Assembly (NCBI RefSeq): GCF_000023465.1
Contig: NC_014041.1
Span: 3,168,001 to 3,232,000, forward strand
Origin: Zunongwangia profunda SM-A87
Lineage (GTDB): Bacteria > Bacteroidota > Bacteroidia > Flavobacteriales > Flavobacteriaceae
DNA: 64,000 bases
Direction: 5' to 3'
A program made the position numbers and the translations under genes. The number at the start of each line of letters is the position of its first letter. The first letter of the stretch is position 1. Below the pieces are notes generated by a model. That model did no database searches and was not told the origin of the DNA. It saw only the letters and a program-made list of their open reading frames with translations. Of the stretch, positions 28,987 to 38,231 are shown in pieces.

Positions 28987-29031
28987 TGTAATCGATTACA
29001 CTAATTTATAGTTTAATTATCAATATGCCAA
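28987..29031 (-). promoter_or_regulatory. Promoter with LacI-type operator, facing the 133-residue gene
   Basis: The perfect palindrome TGTAATCGATTACA (28987-29000) has the central CG expected of a LacI-family operator. On the minus strand it is directly preceded by TAAATTAG (29008-29001, 7 of 8 to TAnnTTTG) and, after 20 nt, by TTTTTTG (TTG at 29031-29029). A bound repressor would cover the transcription start. The site also lies about 190 nt before the LacI-type gene and could give autoregulation. Confidence 0.7.
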
Positions 29032-29191
29032 AAAAATCCATTTTAAAAATATCTCTGAAATAAATTACTGTTGAAAAATAATGATTCTTCAATACTAAGA
29101 ATAACTGAGTCGCAACAAAGCTTATTAAATCGAATTCTTATATTGTGGCATATTTTATTTAAAATTAAATTTAATCCTGGATTAAAAATAC

Positions 29192-30211
29192 ATGGCTGAA
29201 AAGGTTACCATATATGATATTTCTAAAAAGCTTAATATAAGTGCGGCTACAGTTTCAAGAGCCTTAAACAACAATCCAAAGATTAGCCAAAAAACTCGTG
29301 AGCTTGTTTTAAAAACCGCTGCCAAAATGAACTATAAGCAAAACAGATTGGCACAAGCTTTAAAAAGTGGACGCACCAATAATGTTGGTGTGATCGTACC
29401 TTTTATAAATCGAAGTTTTTTTTCTAGTGTAATCCGTGGTATCGAGGAAGAACTTTCTCCACATGGATATCATGTTATTATCTGCCAGAGTCATGAAGAT
29501 GTAGATAATGAAATTAAGCAAATCGATACGCTTTTAAATACTCAGGTAGATGGTATCTTTATGTCGGTTGCTAAAACCACACAGGATACCTCCCATATTC
29601 AAAAAGCACTTGCTGAAAATACGCCTTTGGTGTTTTTTGATCGGAAAAAAGATGTGCCCGGTTTAAGCTCAGTAATCATCGACGATTTTAAAGGTGGCTA
29701 TCTTGCCACACAACATTTAATCAAGCAGGGATGTAAAAAGATCGCTCATTTTTCAGGTGATCTTAGTGTTGAGATATACAAAAACAGGCATCAGGGATAT
29801 TTAAAAGCATTAAAAGATCATGGTATAACTCCTCTAAGTCGCTTTAGTTTACAGGTAAATAGTAAACTCGAATCAGGAATTTCTGCCGTAAAAGAATTAT
29901 GGGAATTTGAAGAAAAACCCGATGCAATCTTTTCTGCTAGTGATTACGCAGCTTTGGGAGCGATTCAGGAATTAAGAAAAATAGGCATCAAAATCCCCAA
30001 AGAAGTTTGCGTAGTAGGCTTTAGTAATGAACCCTTTACAAAATATATGGAATTACCGATTACCTCGGTAGATCAGACCCCTTTTGAAATGGGAAAGATT
30101 GCAGCTCAGGTATTTTTAGAACAAATCGAAAGCCAAATACTCACTGCCGAAAAAAAGGTGGTACTTGCTCCCGAACTTTATATTAGAGATTCTTCTAATC
30201 GAAATTTATAG
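29192..30211 (+). CDS. LacI-family transcriptional regulator of hexuronate use
   Basis: 339 residues: an N-terminal LacI helix-turn-helix (residues about 4-28, TIYDISKKLNISAATVSRAL), a hinge (RLAQALKSGRTNNVGVIVP) and a periplasmic-binding-like effector domain (VDGIFMSVAKTT, DAIFSASDYAALGAIQEL, PITSVDQTPFEMGKIAAQ). It lies divergent from the 133-residue gene and convergent with uxaA, overlapping its stop by 6 nt. Near-identical CG-centred palindromes at 28987 and 45174 sit on promoters of its neighbour and of the kduI operon. By analogy with KdgR-type LacI proteins the inducer may be 2-keto-3-deoxygluconate, but that is inference. Confidence 0.88.
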   Translation: MAEKVTIYDISKKLNISAATVSRALNNNPKISQKTRELVLKTAAKMNYKQNRLAQALKSGRTNNVGVIVPFINRSFFSSVIRGIEEELSPHGYHVIICQSHEDVDNEIKQIDTLLNTQVDGIFMSVAKTTQDTSHIQKALAENTPLVFFDRKKDVPGLSSVIIDDFKGGYLATQHLIKQGCKKIAHFSGDLSVEIYKNRHQGYLKALKDHGITPLSRFSLQVNSKLESGISAVKELWEFEEKPDAIFSASDYAALGAIQELRKIGIKIPKEVCVVGFSNEPFTKYMELPITSVDQTPFEMGKIAAQVFLEQIESQILTAEKKVVLAPELYIRDSSNRNL

Positions 30212-31831
30212 AGAAACTCCTCTTTTCCATGGAATAAAATCGTTTTGATCATTCTGATCGGCTTTAGCGTTGGTTTCTCCACTGGCTACGTCGATGATAT
30301 ATTCCAAGATTTCTTCGCCCATTTCCTCGATTGTTTTTTCGCCTTTGATAACGGCTCCACTATCAATATCAATAATGTCTGGCATTCTTCCTGCTAAAAT
30401 GGAATTCGAAGCTACCTTAATTACCGGTGCAATTGGATTTCCCGTGGGTGTTCCCAATCCGGTGGTGAATACGACCACATTAGCGCCCGAACCTACCATT
30501 GCGGTAGTACTTTCTACATCGTTACCTGGGGTACACAATAAATTTAATCCGGGTTTGGTTACGTATTCGCCGTAATCTAAAATATCCTGAATAGGTGAAG
30601 TTCCTCCTTTTTTAGCTGCTCCGGCAGATTTCATCGCATCGGTAATTAAACCATCTTTGATGTTTCCGGGAGATGGATTCATATCAAAACCTGAACCGGA
30701 AGCTTCAGCGGCATCTTCATAGGCACGCATTAGTTTTAGAAAACGTTTTGCTTTTTCTTCATCCACACATCTATTGACTAACTCCTGCTCTACTCCACAT
30801 AACTCGGGGAATTCTGATAGAATTGGTGAACCGCCTAATGCTGCAAGTAAATCGGATGCATAACCTAAGGAAGGATTTGCTGAAATTCCCGAAAAACCAT
30901 CAGATCCTCCACATTCTAAACCTAATTTCAGTTTAGATAAGGGAGCGGGTTGACGCTGAATTTCATTAGCTTTTTTAATACCATCAAAAGAATCCCGAAT
31001 AATCTTATTCAACATTTCATCAATCGTACCTTCTTGCTGCTGTTCATAAATTAAAACAGGTTTATCTAACTTTGGATTGATAGCATCTAAAGCATTTTGA
31101 AAAATATCGATCTGAAGGTTCTGACAACCTAAACTCAATACTGTTGCTCCGGCCACATTGGGATTATTTACATAACCGGCCAGTAATTTTGATAAAGAAA
31201 CCGAATCCTGTCGAATACCGCCGCAGCCTCCTTGATGCGTTATAAAGCGTACTTCTACATTATCAAAAATAGGCTCTTCGTCTGGCGTTTTATCTTCACT
31301 TAATTCAATATTCTCCCCGCTAATTAAATTGCGAAGTAATTTTCGTTGTTTACTGGATTTATGAAAAGAGAGTTCTTTTTCGAAAACGTCTTTCAGCAAT
31401 TCTACATTTCTGTTTTCACAAAAAACCAACGGAAAAAACAACCATACATTTTGTGTTCCTACCTGTCCGTCATTACGATGGTAGCCCATAAACGTACGCT
31501 CTTTCCACTTTGAAATATCAGGCGCTGTGTACGCAACAGTTGCTGTTTTTTCGGTAGTTGTACTGGCTTGGTGTTTTACATTATCTACGGTGAGCACATC
31601 ACCGCGTTTAATACTTGAAGTCGCTTTACCCACTAAAACGCCATACATATAAATCTTACTTTCTGGTTCAAGATCGACCATCGTGATTTTATGCTTAGCT
31701 TTTACATCAGACAAAACGATTACTTCTTCACCTTCAAAATCTAACTTATCACCTTGCCATAAATCGGTTAACGCAATCGCAACATTATCTTCGGGATGTA
31801 CTTTTATTAATTTATTCTTCATCTTCTTCAA
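30206..31831 (-). CDS. uxaA: Altronate dehydratase
   Basis: Converts D-altronate to 2-keto-3-deoxy-D-gluconate in the galacturonate branch. 541 residues, with an N-terminal SAF-like domain (about 1-95, KVHPEDNVAIALTDL) followed by the large UxaA/GarD-type catalytic domain (GYHRNDGQVGTQNVWLF, VRFITHQGGCGGIRQDS, LKLGLECGGSDGFSGI, TTGLGTPTGNPIAPVIKV). The frame overlaps the lacI stop by 6 nt, convergently. uxaB lies 104 nt upstream on the same strand. The first codons MKKMKNKLIKV offer two close ATG starts; the second, at residue 4, is equally plausible. Confidence 0.93.
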   Translation of the reverse strand: MKKMKNKLIKVHPEDNVAIALTDLWQGDKLDFEGEEVIVLSDVKAKHKITMVDLEPESKIYMYGVLVGKATSSIKRGDVLTVDNVKHQASTTTEKTATVAYTAPDISKWKERTFMGYHRNDGQVGTQNVWLFFPLVFCENRNVELLKDVFEKELSFHKSSKQRKLLRNLISGENIELSEDKTPDEEPIFDNVEVRFITHQGGCGGIRQDSVSLSKLLAGYVNNPNVAGATVLSLGCQNLQIDIFQNALDAINPKLDKPVLIYEQQQEGTIDEMLNKIIRDSFDGIKKANEIQRQPAPLSKLKLGLECGGSDGFSGISANPSLGYASDLLAALGGSPILSEFPELCGVEQELVNRCVDEEKAKRFLKLMRAYEDAAEASGSGFDMNPSPGNIKDGLITDAMKSAGAAKKGGTSPIQDILDYGEYVTKPGLNLLCTPGNDVESTTAMVGSGANVVVFTTGLGTPTGNPIAPVIKVASNSILAGRMPDIIDIDSGAVIKGEKTIEEMGEEILEYIIDVASGETNAKADQNDQNDFIPWKRGVSL

Positions 31832-31935
31832 TTTTTAGCCCTTCAAAATTTTTGGCCTTCGTAGGGTTTTTATCGTCTTCCAGACCTCAAAGGTTGGTCC
31901 TGTATAGCTATCCGGACTGTGATAAAATTGCAGGT

Positions 31936-33378
31936 TTACTTCCCTGCAAACTTTTTATAACCTTCTTCTATGCCTTTGGTTTCAATCAATTCCAACGCCA
32001 TTGCTACCTGATCTTTTAATCCCGGAACTTGCGTTAAATCCTGATCCCAGAATTTTTCTTTTTTCAGTGCTTGCTCACTTATTTCCTGATAACTATGCAA
32101 CTCCCAAATCCGTTTTAATTCGGTCACGATACTTTCATCATCGTTGATGGGAAGGTTTTGATTGTTCCATTCTCCTTTGTAAAACCGAATTAAACAAGCA
32201 AAAGCAAAGCTTAAATGTAAAGGTAATCGATTACATTTCGTTTGGAAAGCTAACAAACTTGGTAACACCCTGACCTTAAATTTTGAAACGGAATTTAAAG
32301 CGATACTCGCCAATTGATGTTTGATAAACGGATTTCTAAATCGATCTAAGACCTCTTCAGCGAATGTTTTTAATTCTTCTTCAGGTAAGGAAAGTGTGGG
32401 AATAATTTCATTGAAAATAGCTTCTCTTACAAAAGCTCCGGTAAATTCGTGATCTACCGTTTCTTTAACGGTTTCATTTCCGAAGAGTAAAGAAAAAGGA
32501 ACCATCGTGGTATGTGCACCATTTAAAATTCGAACTTTTCGGGTTCGGTAAGGCTGCATATCTTCTACCACTAAAATGTTTTCATCGATTTGATCGAACG
32601 GAATTTTTGCTTTTAATTCTTCCCCGCCTTCAATCACCCACAGTAAAAATACTTCTGCGGAAACAATCAATTTATCTTCTAATTCTAATTTGCTTTGGTA
32701 ACTTTCGATATCATCTTTTGGATAACCGGGAACAATACGATCTACCAGCGTGTTATGAAAGCTGTTGCTGTTATTGATCCAATTTACAAAATCGGATTCC
32801 AACTCCCATAACTCGGCATATTGAAGGATAATTTTCTTTAAAGTATCGGCATTGTAATTAATTAATTCACACGGAATGATCGTTAATCCTTTTGCTTTAT
32901 CTCCTTTAAAATGTTGAAATCTTTTATACAATAATACAGTTAATTTGGCCGGAAAACTGTTGTGCGGCGTTCCCTCTAAAGTGTCTGACTCGTCATAAGC
33001 GATTCCGGCTTCTGTAGTATTCGAAATAATAAATTCTAAGCTTTCTTCTTCGGCTAATTTTAAATATTCATCGTAATCCTTATAGGGATTTATTCCTTTC
33101 TGAACACAGGAAATGGTACGCTGCTCCTGAATTTCTTCGCCTTGCTTTACACCTTTCATAAAAAGGTTGTACAACCCGTCTTGTTCATTCAGTAGTTCTA
33201 CTAATCCAACAGCTAAAGGCTGAATGACGGCAACACCGGCATTAAAATTGGCTTCTTTATTTAATTTATCAATCACAAAATCGACAAAGCCCCTTAAAAA
33301 GTTTCCTTCGCCAAACTGAACCACTTTTATAGGTAAAGGCTCTGTGATATTGGCGTTTCGTCTATTTAATATTTTCAT
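31936..33378 (-). CDS. uxaB: Tagaturonate reductase (altronate oxidoreductase)
   Basis: NADH-dependent reduction of D-tagaturonate to D-altronate, cytosolic. 480 residues of the mannitol dehydrogenase superfamily: an N-terminal Rossmann domain with VQFGEGNFLRGFVDFVID (about residues 20-37), ISNTTEAGIAY (about 117), then the all-helical C-terminal domain with KVRILNGAHTTMVP (about residues 281-294), the catalytic lysine region of the family. It lies 24 nt downstream of the TRAP large subunit gene, in one long minus-strand series from kdgA to uxaA. It uses the product of UxaC acting on galacturonate. Confidence 0.93.
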   Translation of the reverse strand: MKILNRRNANITEPLPIKVVQFGEGNFLRGFVDFVIDKLNKEANFNAGVAVIQPLAVGLVELLNEQDGLYNLFMKGVKQGEEIQEQRTISCVQKGINPYKDYDEYLKLAEEESLEFIISNTTEAGIAYDESDTLEGTPHNSFPAKLTVLLYKRFQHFKGDKAKGLTIIPCELINYNADTLKKIILQYAELWELESDFVNWINNSNSFHNTLVDRIVPGYPKDDIESYQSKLELEDKLIVSAEVFLLWVIEGGEELKAKIPFDQIDENILVVEDMQPYRTRKVRILNGAHTTMVPFSLLFGNETVKETVDHEFTGAFVREAIFNEIIPTLSLPEEELKTFAEEVLDRFRNPFIKHQLASIALNSVSKFKVRVLPSLLAFQTKCNRLPLHLSFAFACLIRFYKGEWNNQNLPINDDESIVTELKRIWELHSYQEISEQALKKEKFWDQDLTQVPGLKDQVAMALELIETKGIEEGYKKFAGK

Positions 33379-33401
33379 TTTGTATAAATTCTCTAAGCAT
33401 T

Positions 33402-34691
33402 TTATTCAAATAAACCTGGTAACCACAGGCTTATTTGTGGTAAATAAGTAACTAATAACAGGATAATTGCCATGGCTATATAAAGTGGCAGCAAGGGTTT
33501 CATTACTTTTTGAATAGTGGTTTTAGCCACTCCTACTCCAATAAATAATACCGATCCTACCGGTGGGGTACATAAGCCTACACATAAATTCATGACCATA
33601 ATCATCCCGAAATGAACCGGATCTACCCCTAGACTTTTCATAATAGGTAAGAAAATAGGGGTGAAAATTAAGATAGCCGGCGTCATATCCATAAATGTGC
33701 CTACAAAAAGCAGTAGTAAATTAATGATGATAAGAATCACATATTTATTATCACTCAAACCTAGTAAGGCATCGCTTACCGTCTGCGGAATATTTTCAAA
33801 AGACATCACCCAGGACATTCCCATGGAAGTGGCGATTAATAATAAGACAATTGAAGTGGTGACTACCGAACTTAAAAAGATTTTGTGTAATTTATTTAAG
33901 TTGATTTCCCTGTAAATAATGGCCAGAATTAGAGTGTATAAAACGGCAATTCCGGAAGCCTCTGTCGCGGTAAAAATCCCGGAAACGATTCCGCCTATTA
34001 CAACTACCAACAGTAACAAACTGGGTAAGGCATCTAAAAAGGTAGTGACGATTTTCTTGGCACTGGTTTTTTCTCCCGGTGGGTATTTTTTCTTTTTAAT
34101 CCAAACGGCAGCGACTAACATTAGCGCTAATCCCATTAAAATTCCTGGAATATAACCGGCTAAAAATAAACTCGCAATCGAAACTCCACCACTCGCCAAT
34201 GAATAGACAATTAATACGTTGGAAGGCGGAATAATCAATCCGGTGGTGGATGCAGTTACATTAATGGCAGCACCAAATTCTTTGGAATACTTTTCTTTTT
34301 CCATCGGTGGCCCTAAGATTCCTCCAATGGCTGAAGCAGCTGCTACTGCTGATCCTGAAATGGCTCCAAAAAGCATCGCTGCGATGACGTTTACATAAAT
34401 TAATCCGCCAGGCATCGAACCAATAAGGGCTTTCGCAAAATTAATAAGCCGATGGGCAATCCCACCCTGATTCATAATTTGTCCTGCGAGAATAAAAAAC
34501 GGAATAGCCAATAAGGAAAAACTGTCCAGCCCCGTTGCCATTCGTTGTGCCATTGTAGTAAATGCCGCAAGCGAATCTATAGAAACGGCTAAAGTTAATA
34601 AACAGGAAATACCAATAGACCAGGCTACAGGAACCCCTATACTTAACAGGATTAAAAACGAAATGACCAACAATAATATTTCTGCAATCAT
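33402..34691 (-). CDS. dctM: TRAP transporter large membrane subunit (DctM family)
   Basis: 429 residues with about 12 hydrophobic segments, the DctM fold. Motifs include PFFILAGQIMNQGGIAHRLI (about 62-81), AAASAIGGILGPPMEKE and NLCVGLCTPPVGSVLFIGVGVA near the C-terminus. TRAP systems import organic acids using sodium or proton gradients and a periplasmic binding protein. Its ATG overlaps the small subunit stop by 4 nt (34688-34691). Surrounding uxa and kdg genes make a hexuronate or aldonate substrate likely. Confidence 0.93.
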   Translation of the reverse strand: MIAEILLLVISFLILLSIGVPVAWSIGISCLLTLAVSIDSLAAFTTMAQRMATGLDSFSLLAIPFFILAGQIMNQGGIAHRLINFAKALIGSMPGGLIYVNVIAAMLFGAISGSAVAAASAIGGILGPPMEKEKYSKEFGAAINVTASTTGLIIPPSNVLIVYSLASGGVSIASLFLAGYIPGILMGLALMLVAAVWIKKKKYPPGEKTSAKKIVTTFLDALPSLLLLVVVIGGIVSGIFTATEASGIAVLYTLILAIIYREINLNKLHKIFLSSVVTTSIVLLLIATSMGMSWVMSFENIPQTVSDALLGLSDNKYVILIIINLLLLFVGTFMDMTPAILIFTPIFLPIMKSLGVDPVHFGMIMVMNLCVGLCTPPVGSVLFIGVGVAKTTIQKVMKPLLPLYIAMAIILLLVTYLPQISLWLPGLFE

Positions 34692-35158
34692 AGCAAGTAT
34701 TTTTTAGGCTTGAACACTTCATTCAATTTATAGACAATAATCAGGATACCACTTATAGGCAACACTGCATACACTACCGATAAGGGTAAATTTAAGGCTG
34801 CGGAAGTTTGCCCCAACAAATAACTGATGTACACCAAATTACCGCCACCAATAATTAACGCAGATACCGCAAATAGAATAATTAGAATGTTGATGCCTAT
34901 TCGCAGGCGAATACGATTGCGCTCATTTAACTTAGGCGGAAGTATATTAATGGCTAAATGTTCTTGTTGTCCTGAAGCATAAGCGGCTCCTAAAATTCCG
35001 ATCCAAATCATTAAATATCGGGCAATCTCCTCGGTTACGGAACTTGGATTCTGTAGCACATATCGAGAAAACACCTGCCATAAAACGGCAAGTACAATAA
35101 AAGCCATTAAAAAGACCAATATGCTTCCCAATATTTTATCTAATATTTTTTTCATCAT
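34688..35158 (-). CDS. dctQ: TRAP transporter small membrane subunit (DctQ family)
   Basis: 156 residues with four membrane helices. The conserved DctQ signature VLWQVFSRYVLQNPSSVTEEIARYL spans residues about 24-48, with GAAYASGQQEHLAI after it. It pairs with DctM, overlapping it by 4 nt, and lies 6 nt after the binding-protein gene. Confidence 0.92.
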   Translation of the reverse strand: MMKKILDKILGSILVFLMAFIVLAVLWQVFSRYVLQNPSSVTEEIARYLMIWIGILGAAYASGQQEHLAINILPPKLNERNRIRLRIGINILIILFAVSALIIGGGNLVYISYLLGQTSAALNLPLSVVYAVLPISGILIIVYKLNEVFKPKKYLL

Positions 35159-35164
35159 TCACTA

Positions 35165-36151
35165 TTATTTTACAGCTTGAATGGCTTCAATGGTTTTCTT
35201 CATCTGCGGGTCTTTCTTAAATTCATCATACATTGGTTGAACCATTTCCCTAAATTGTTCTTTTTCTGGATAAGTAACTTTTACGCCAGCCTTTTTTATT
35301 TCTTCTAAGGCATGCAATTCGGCTTCACGCCAAATCTTTTTTTCATATTCTGAAGATTCCATCGCTGCTTCCTTTAACCATTTTTGCTCTTGTTTTGAAA
35401 GTTTATCCCAAACTATGGTACTTATTAAAAGTTCATCCGGAAGCGCCGTATGCTCATCGACCATATAATGCTTACACACTTCGTAATGGTAGGACAGGTA
35501 AAAACTGGGCAGGTTATTTTCAGCGCCATCTACAATTCCCTGTTGTAATGCGGTATACAATTCTCCCCAACTTACGGGAGTTGGTGAACCTCCCAAATAT
35601 TTTACCATATTAATGGCAGTCTGGCTTTCCATTACCCGTATTTTCTGCCCTTTTAAATCTGCAGGGGAATTTAATGCTTGGGTACTGTAAAAACTTCTAC
35701 TTCCGGCATCGTAAAAAGTCAATCCTTTCAAACGATTTCGCACACTGGCCTCTAATAAATTTTCACCTATTTTACTTTCTAAAACTTTAAACCGATGTTC
35801 GCGGTCTTTAAATAAAAAGGGTAAGCCAAACACTTTTAATTCGGGAGCAAAATTTTCTACGACACCGGTTGAGACTTTGGTCATTCCTAAACTACCGATT
35901 TGTAAAAGCTCTACCAGTTCCCTTTCGGTGCCTAGTTGCTGACTTGGATAAATGACAACTTTTAATTGGCCTTTGGACTTTTCTTCAACTCGATCTGCCA
36001 TAAATTTCATGGCTTTATGTACGGGATGGGTGACGTCCAAGCCGTGCCCCAGACGAATGACCTGGTTTTTTCTTTCTTCTTTACAAGCTGAAAAAACCAA
36101 AGTAAAAGCCAGTAGAACACTTACTGCTGTTTTCCTTTTGGTTGAAATCAT
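35165..36151 (-). CDS. dctP: TRAP transporter substrate-binding lipoprotein (DctP family)
   Basis: 328 residues with a lipoprotein signal (Cys 23 in LVFSACKEE). Unlike most proteobacterial DctP proteins it would be tethered to the membrane. DctP-type motifs: GHGLDVTHPVHKAMKFMADR (N-terminal lobe), VVIYPSQQLGTERELVELLQ, RVMESQTAINMVKYLGGSPT and ALQQGIVDGAENN, containing the conserved arginine and asparagine region that binds carboxylate groups. It overlaps the kdgA stop by 4 nt and precedes dctQ by 6 nt. The neighbours point to uronic acids as ligand. Confidence 0.92.
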   Translation of the reverse strand: MISTKRKTAVSVLLAFTLVFSACKEERKNQVIRLGHGLDVTHPVHKAMKFMADRVEEKSKGQLKVVIYPSQQLGTERELVELLQIGSLGMTKVSTGVVENFAPELKVFGLPFLFKDREHRFKVLESKIGENLLEASVRNRLKGLTFYDAGSRSFYSTQALNSPADLKGQKIRVMESQTAINMVKYLGGSPTPVSWGELYTALQQGIVDGAENNLPSFYLSYHYEVCKHYMVDEHTALPDELLISTIVWDKLSKQEQKWLKEAAMESSEYEKKIWREAELHALEEIKKAGVKVTYPEKEQFREMVQPMYDEFKKDPQMKKTIEAIQAVK

Positions 36152-36819
36152 TTCTTTAAACTTTCTACAATTTGAAGGGCTTCCTGGACCTTCTCCTCTA
36201 TTTTCTTCAAATCGAAACTACCGTCCTCTTTTTTCTGAAATAATTTAGAACCAATACCTACGCAATGAACTCCGGCCGAAAACCATTCTTTTAAATTTTC
36301 TTCGGTAGGAGAAACACCACCGGTAGGCATAATACTAGACCAGGGTAAAGGGCCTTTTACGGCTTTCACAAATGAAGGTCCGCCCACTTGGGAACCGGGA
36401 AAAATCTTAACGACTTCAGCGCCCAGTTCTTCAGCATAATTAATTTCGGTTACCGAACCACAACCCGGCATCCAGGCTACTTTTCTACGGTTACAGTTTT
36501 TTGCCATTTCAGCATTGATTAATGGGGAAACGATGAAGTTTGCGCCCAACTGAAGATATAAAGCGGTAGTTCCTGCATCGATCACCGAACCTACGCCCAA
36601 CATCATTCCAGGTAATTCTTTAGTGGCGTATTTCACCAGCTCGGCGAATACCTCGTGGGCAAAATCCCCGCGATTGGTAAACTCGAACACACGAGCGCCG
36701 CCGTCATAGCAGGCTTTTAAAATATCTTTACAGGTTTGCACATCGGCGTGATAAAACACAGGAACAATCCCGGTTGCTTTCATTTGCTCTGCTACTGCTA
36801 TTCTTGAATATTGTGCCAT
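36148..36819 (-). CDS. kdgA: 2-keto-3-deoxy-6-phosphogluconate aldolase
   Basis: Splits KDPG into pyruvate and glyceraldehyde 3-phosphate, the last step of the uronate pathway; the family may also act on 4-hydroxy-2-oxoglutarate. 223 residues, a class I (Schiff base) TIM-barrel aldolase. Seen: VFEFTNRGDFAHEVF (about 40), MLGVGSVIDAGTT (about 74), FIVSPLINAEMAKNC (about 95), WMPGCGSVTEINYAEELGAEVVKIFPG with the lysine of VVKIFPG as probable Schiff-base residue, and IMPTGGVSPTEENL. It is the first gene of the unit running through the TRAP genes to uxaA. REP-rich DNA lies upstream. Confidence 0.93.
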   Translation of the reverse strand: MAQYSRIAVAEQMKATGIVPVFYHADVQTCKDILKACYDGGARVFEFTNRGDFAHEVFAELVKYATKELPGMMLGVGSVIDAGTTALYLQLGANFIVSPLINAEMAKNCNRRKVAWMPGCGSVTEINYAEELGAEVVKIFPGSQVGGPSFVKAVKGPLPWSSIMPTGGVSPTEENLKEWFSAGVHCVGIGSKLFQKKEDGSFDLKKIEEKVQEALQIVESLKK

Positions 36820-38231
36820 TTGATAATGGTTATAGGTTAATTTATTGTTTTTTTATTACTTCTCTCTACTTTTTTGTCATTACCAAAAAAGCAGCAACCC
36901 CACCTGCTGGACGGGCAGGTTTCCGGATAAAGCGAACGTTTTGATTCTTTCTTACTGTTACTAAAATCTAGCGTCTCTAGTATATATTCTATTCTCTCTT
37001 TTCTCAATTCTTGTCAGGTCGAGTGAATTTCAATCACTATTGAAATTTGTATCGAGACCTCGTTCCTCATTACTTCTCGATACTATTTTATCTCCGCTAA
37101 CGCTACAATAAAATCACTCGAAGTGACGGTAGAGTTCAAGGTTGAAAAGTTGAAGGTTAAAAGTTATTTTTTCTTATCTACATCTTCACATCAACATATC
37201 TTCAAATTTTCTTGTTTCTAGAGTCTAGACTTTATATTCTAAATACTCAATTCTCATTACTTAATTCTAATTTCAATTTCCCCTCTGTCTTCGATATCAT
37301 TGCCCCTACATCGTAATTACTTAGCCGTCGTTTTAACGCTTGTCTTGGTTCTTTACTCCTGATTCTTATTCCTCCAGTCTTTTCTAGTTTCTCAATTCTT
37401 GTCAGGTCGAGTGAATTTCAATCACTATTGAAATTTGTATCGAGACCTCGTTGCTCATTACTTCTCGATACTATTTTATCTCCGCTATCGCTACAATAAA
37501 ATCACTCGAAGTGACAGTAGAGTTTAAGGTTGAAAGGTTAAAAGTTGTTTTTTCTTATCTACATCTTCACATCAACTTATCTTCAAATTTTCTTGTTCTG
37601 GAGTCTAGACTTTATATTCTAAATACTCAATTCTCATTACTTAATTCTAATTTCAATTTCCGCTCTGGCTTCGATATCATTGCTCCTACATCGTAATTAC
37701 TTAGCCACCGCTACAGTTAAGTTCAAAGTTGAAAAGTTAAAGATTTAAAGTTATGTTTTTCATTTTCAAATCATCTTTCTTTTTCTCGATTGAACGAGAT
37801 CTCTCTCCCGATAGCTATCGGGATTGTTGATATGACACTCATCTTATTTCTTGTTTCCTGCTTCCAGAATCAAGACCCTCTGTCTGTATTCTATTCTCTC
37901 GTCTATGTTTTCTCAATTCTTGTCAGGTCGAGTAAATTTCAATCACTATTGAAATTTGTATCGAGACCTTGTTTCTTATTACTTCTCGATACGATTTTAT
38001 TTCCGCTAACGCTGCCATAAAATCACTCGAAGTGACACTTCTTGTTTCTTGTTCTTTCTCTATTTTCTAACTTCTCAATTCTAACTTCCTACCTTTTCAT
38101 TCCACTCTGGCTTCGGTACCATTGCTCCTATGTCGCAATCACTCAGCCGCCGCTTTGACGTCTTGGTTCTTGGTTCCTGATTCTATCTTCTAAAACCTAG
38201 CGTCTATTTCCTAATACCTAACTACTAGTAA
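36820..38231. repeat. Repeat-filled spacer between kdgA and the FMN dehydrogenase gene
   Basis: About 1.4 kb with no credible gene. It contains three copies of a double-hairpin element beginning GTCAGGTCGAGTGAATTTCA at about 37013, 37401 and 37922. The copies are joined by pyrimidine-rich linkers repeating words such as TTCTAAATACTCAATTCTC. Each copy is followed by a smaller palindrome in a CTTCGATA..ATTGCTCCTACATCG context. A short CCTGC/GCAGG hairpin lies near 36902-36920. The kdgA promoter should be at the left end. Short open frames across the repeats are chance. Confidence 0.75.

Noticed and set aside
32222..32235. GGTAATCGATTACA inside uxaB as an operator
   Set aside because: It is within coding sequence, not next to a promoter box, so it may be chance; listed only as a possible secondary site.
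36148..36248. Short plus-strand frames across kdgA and dctP ends
   Set aside because: They overlap well-supported minus-strand genes and show no domain.
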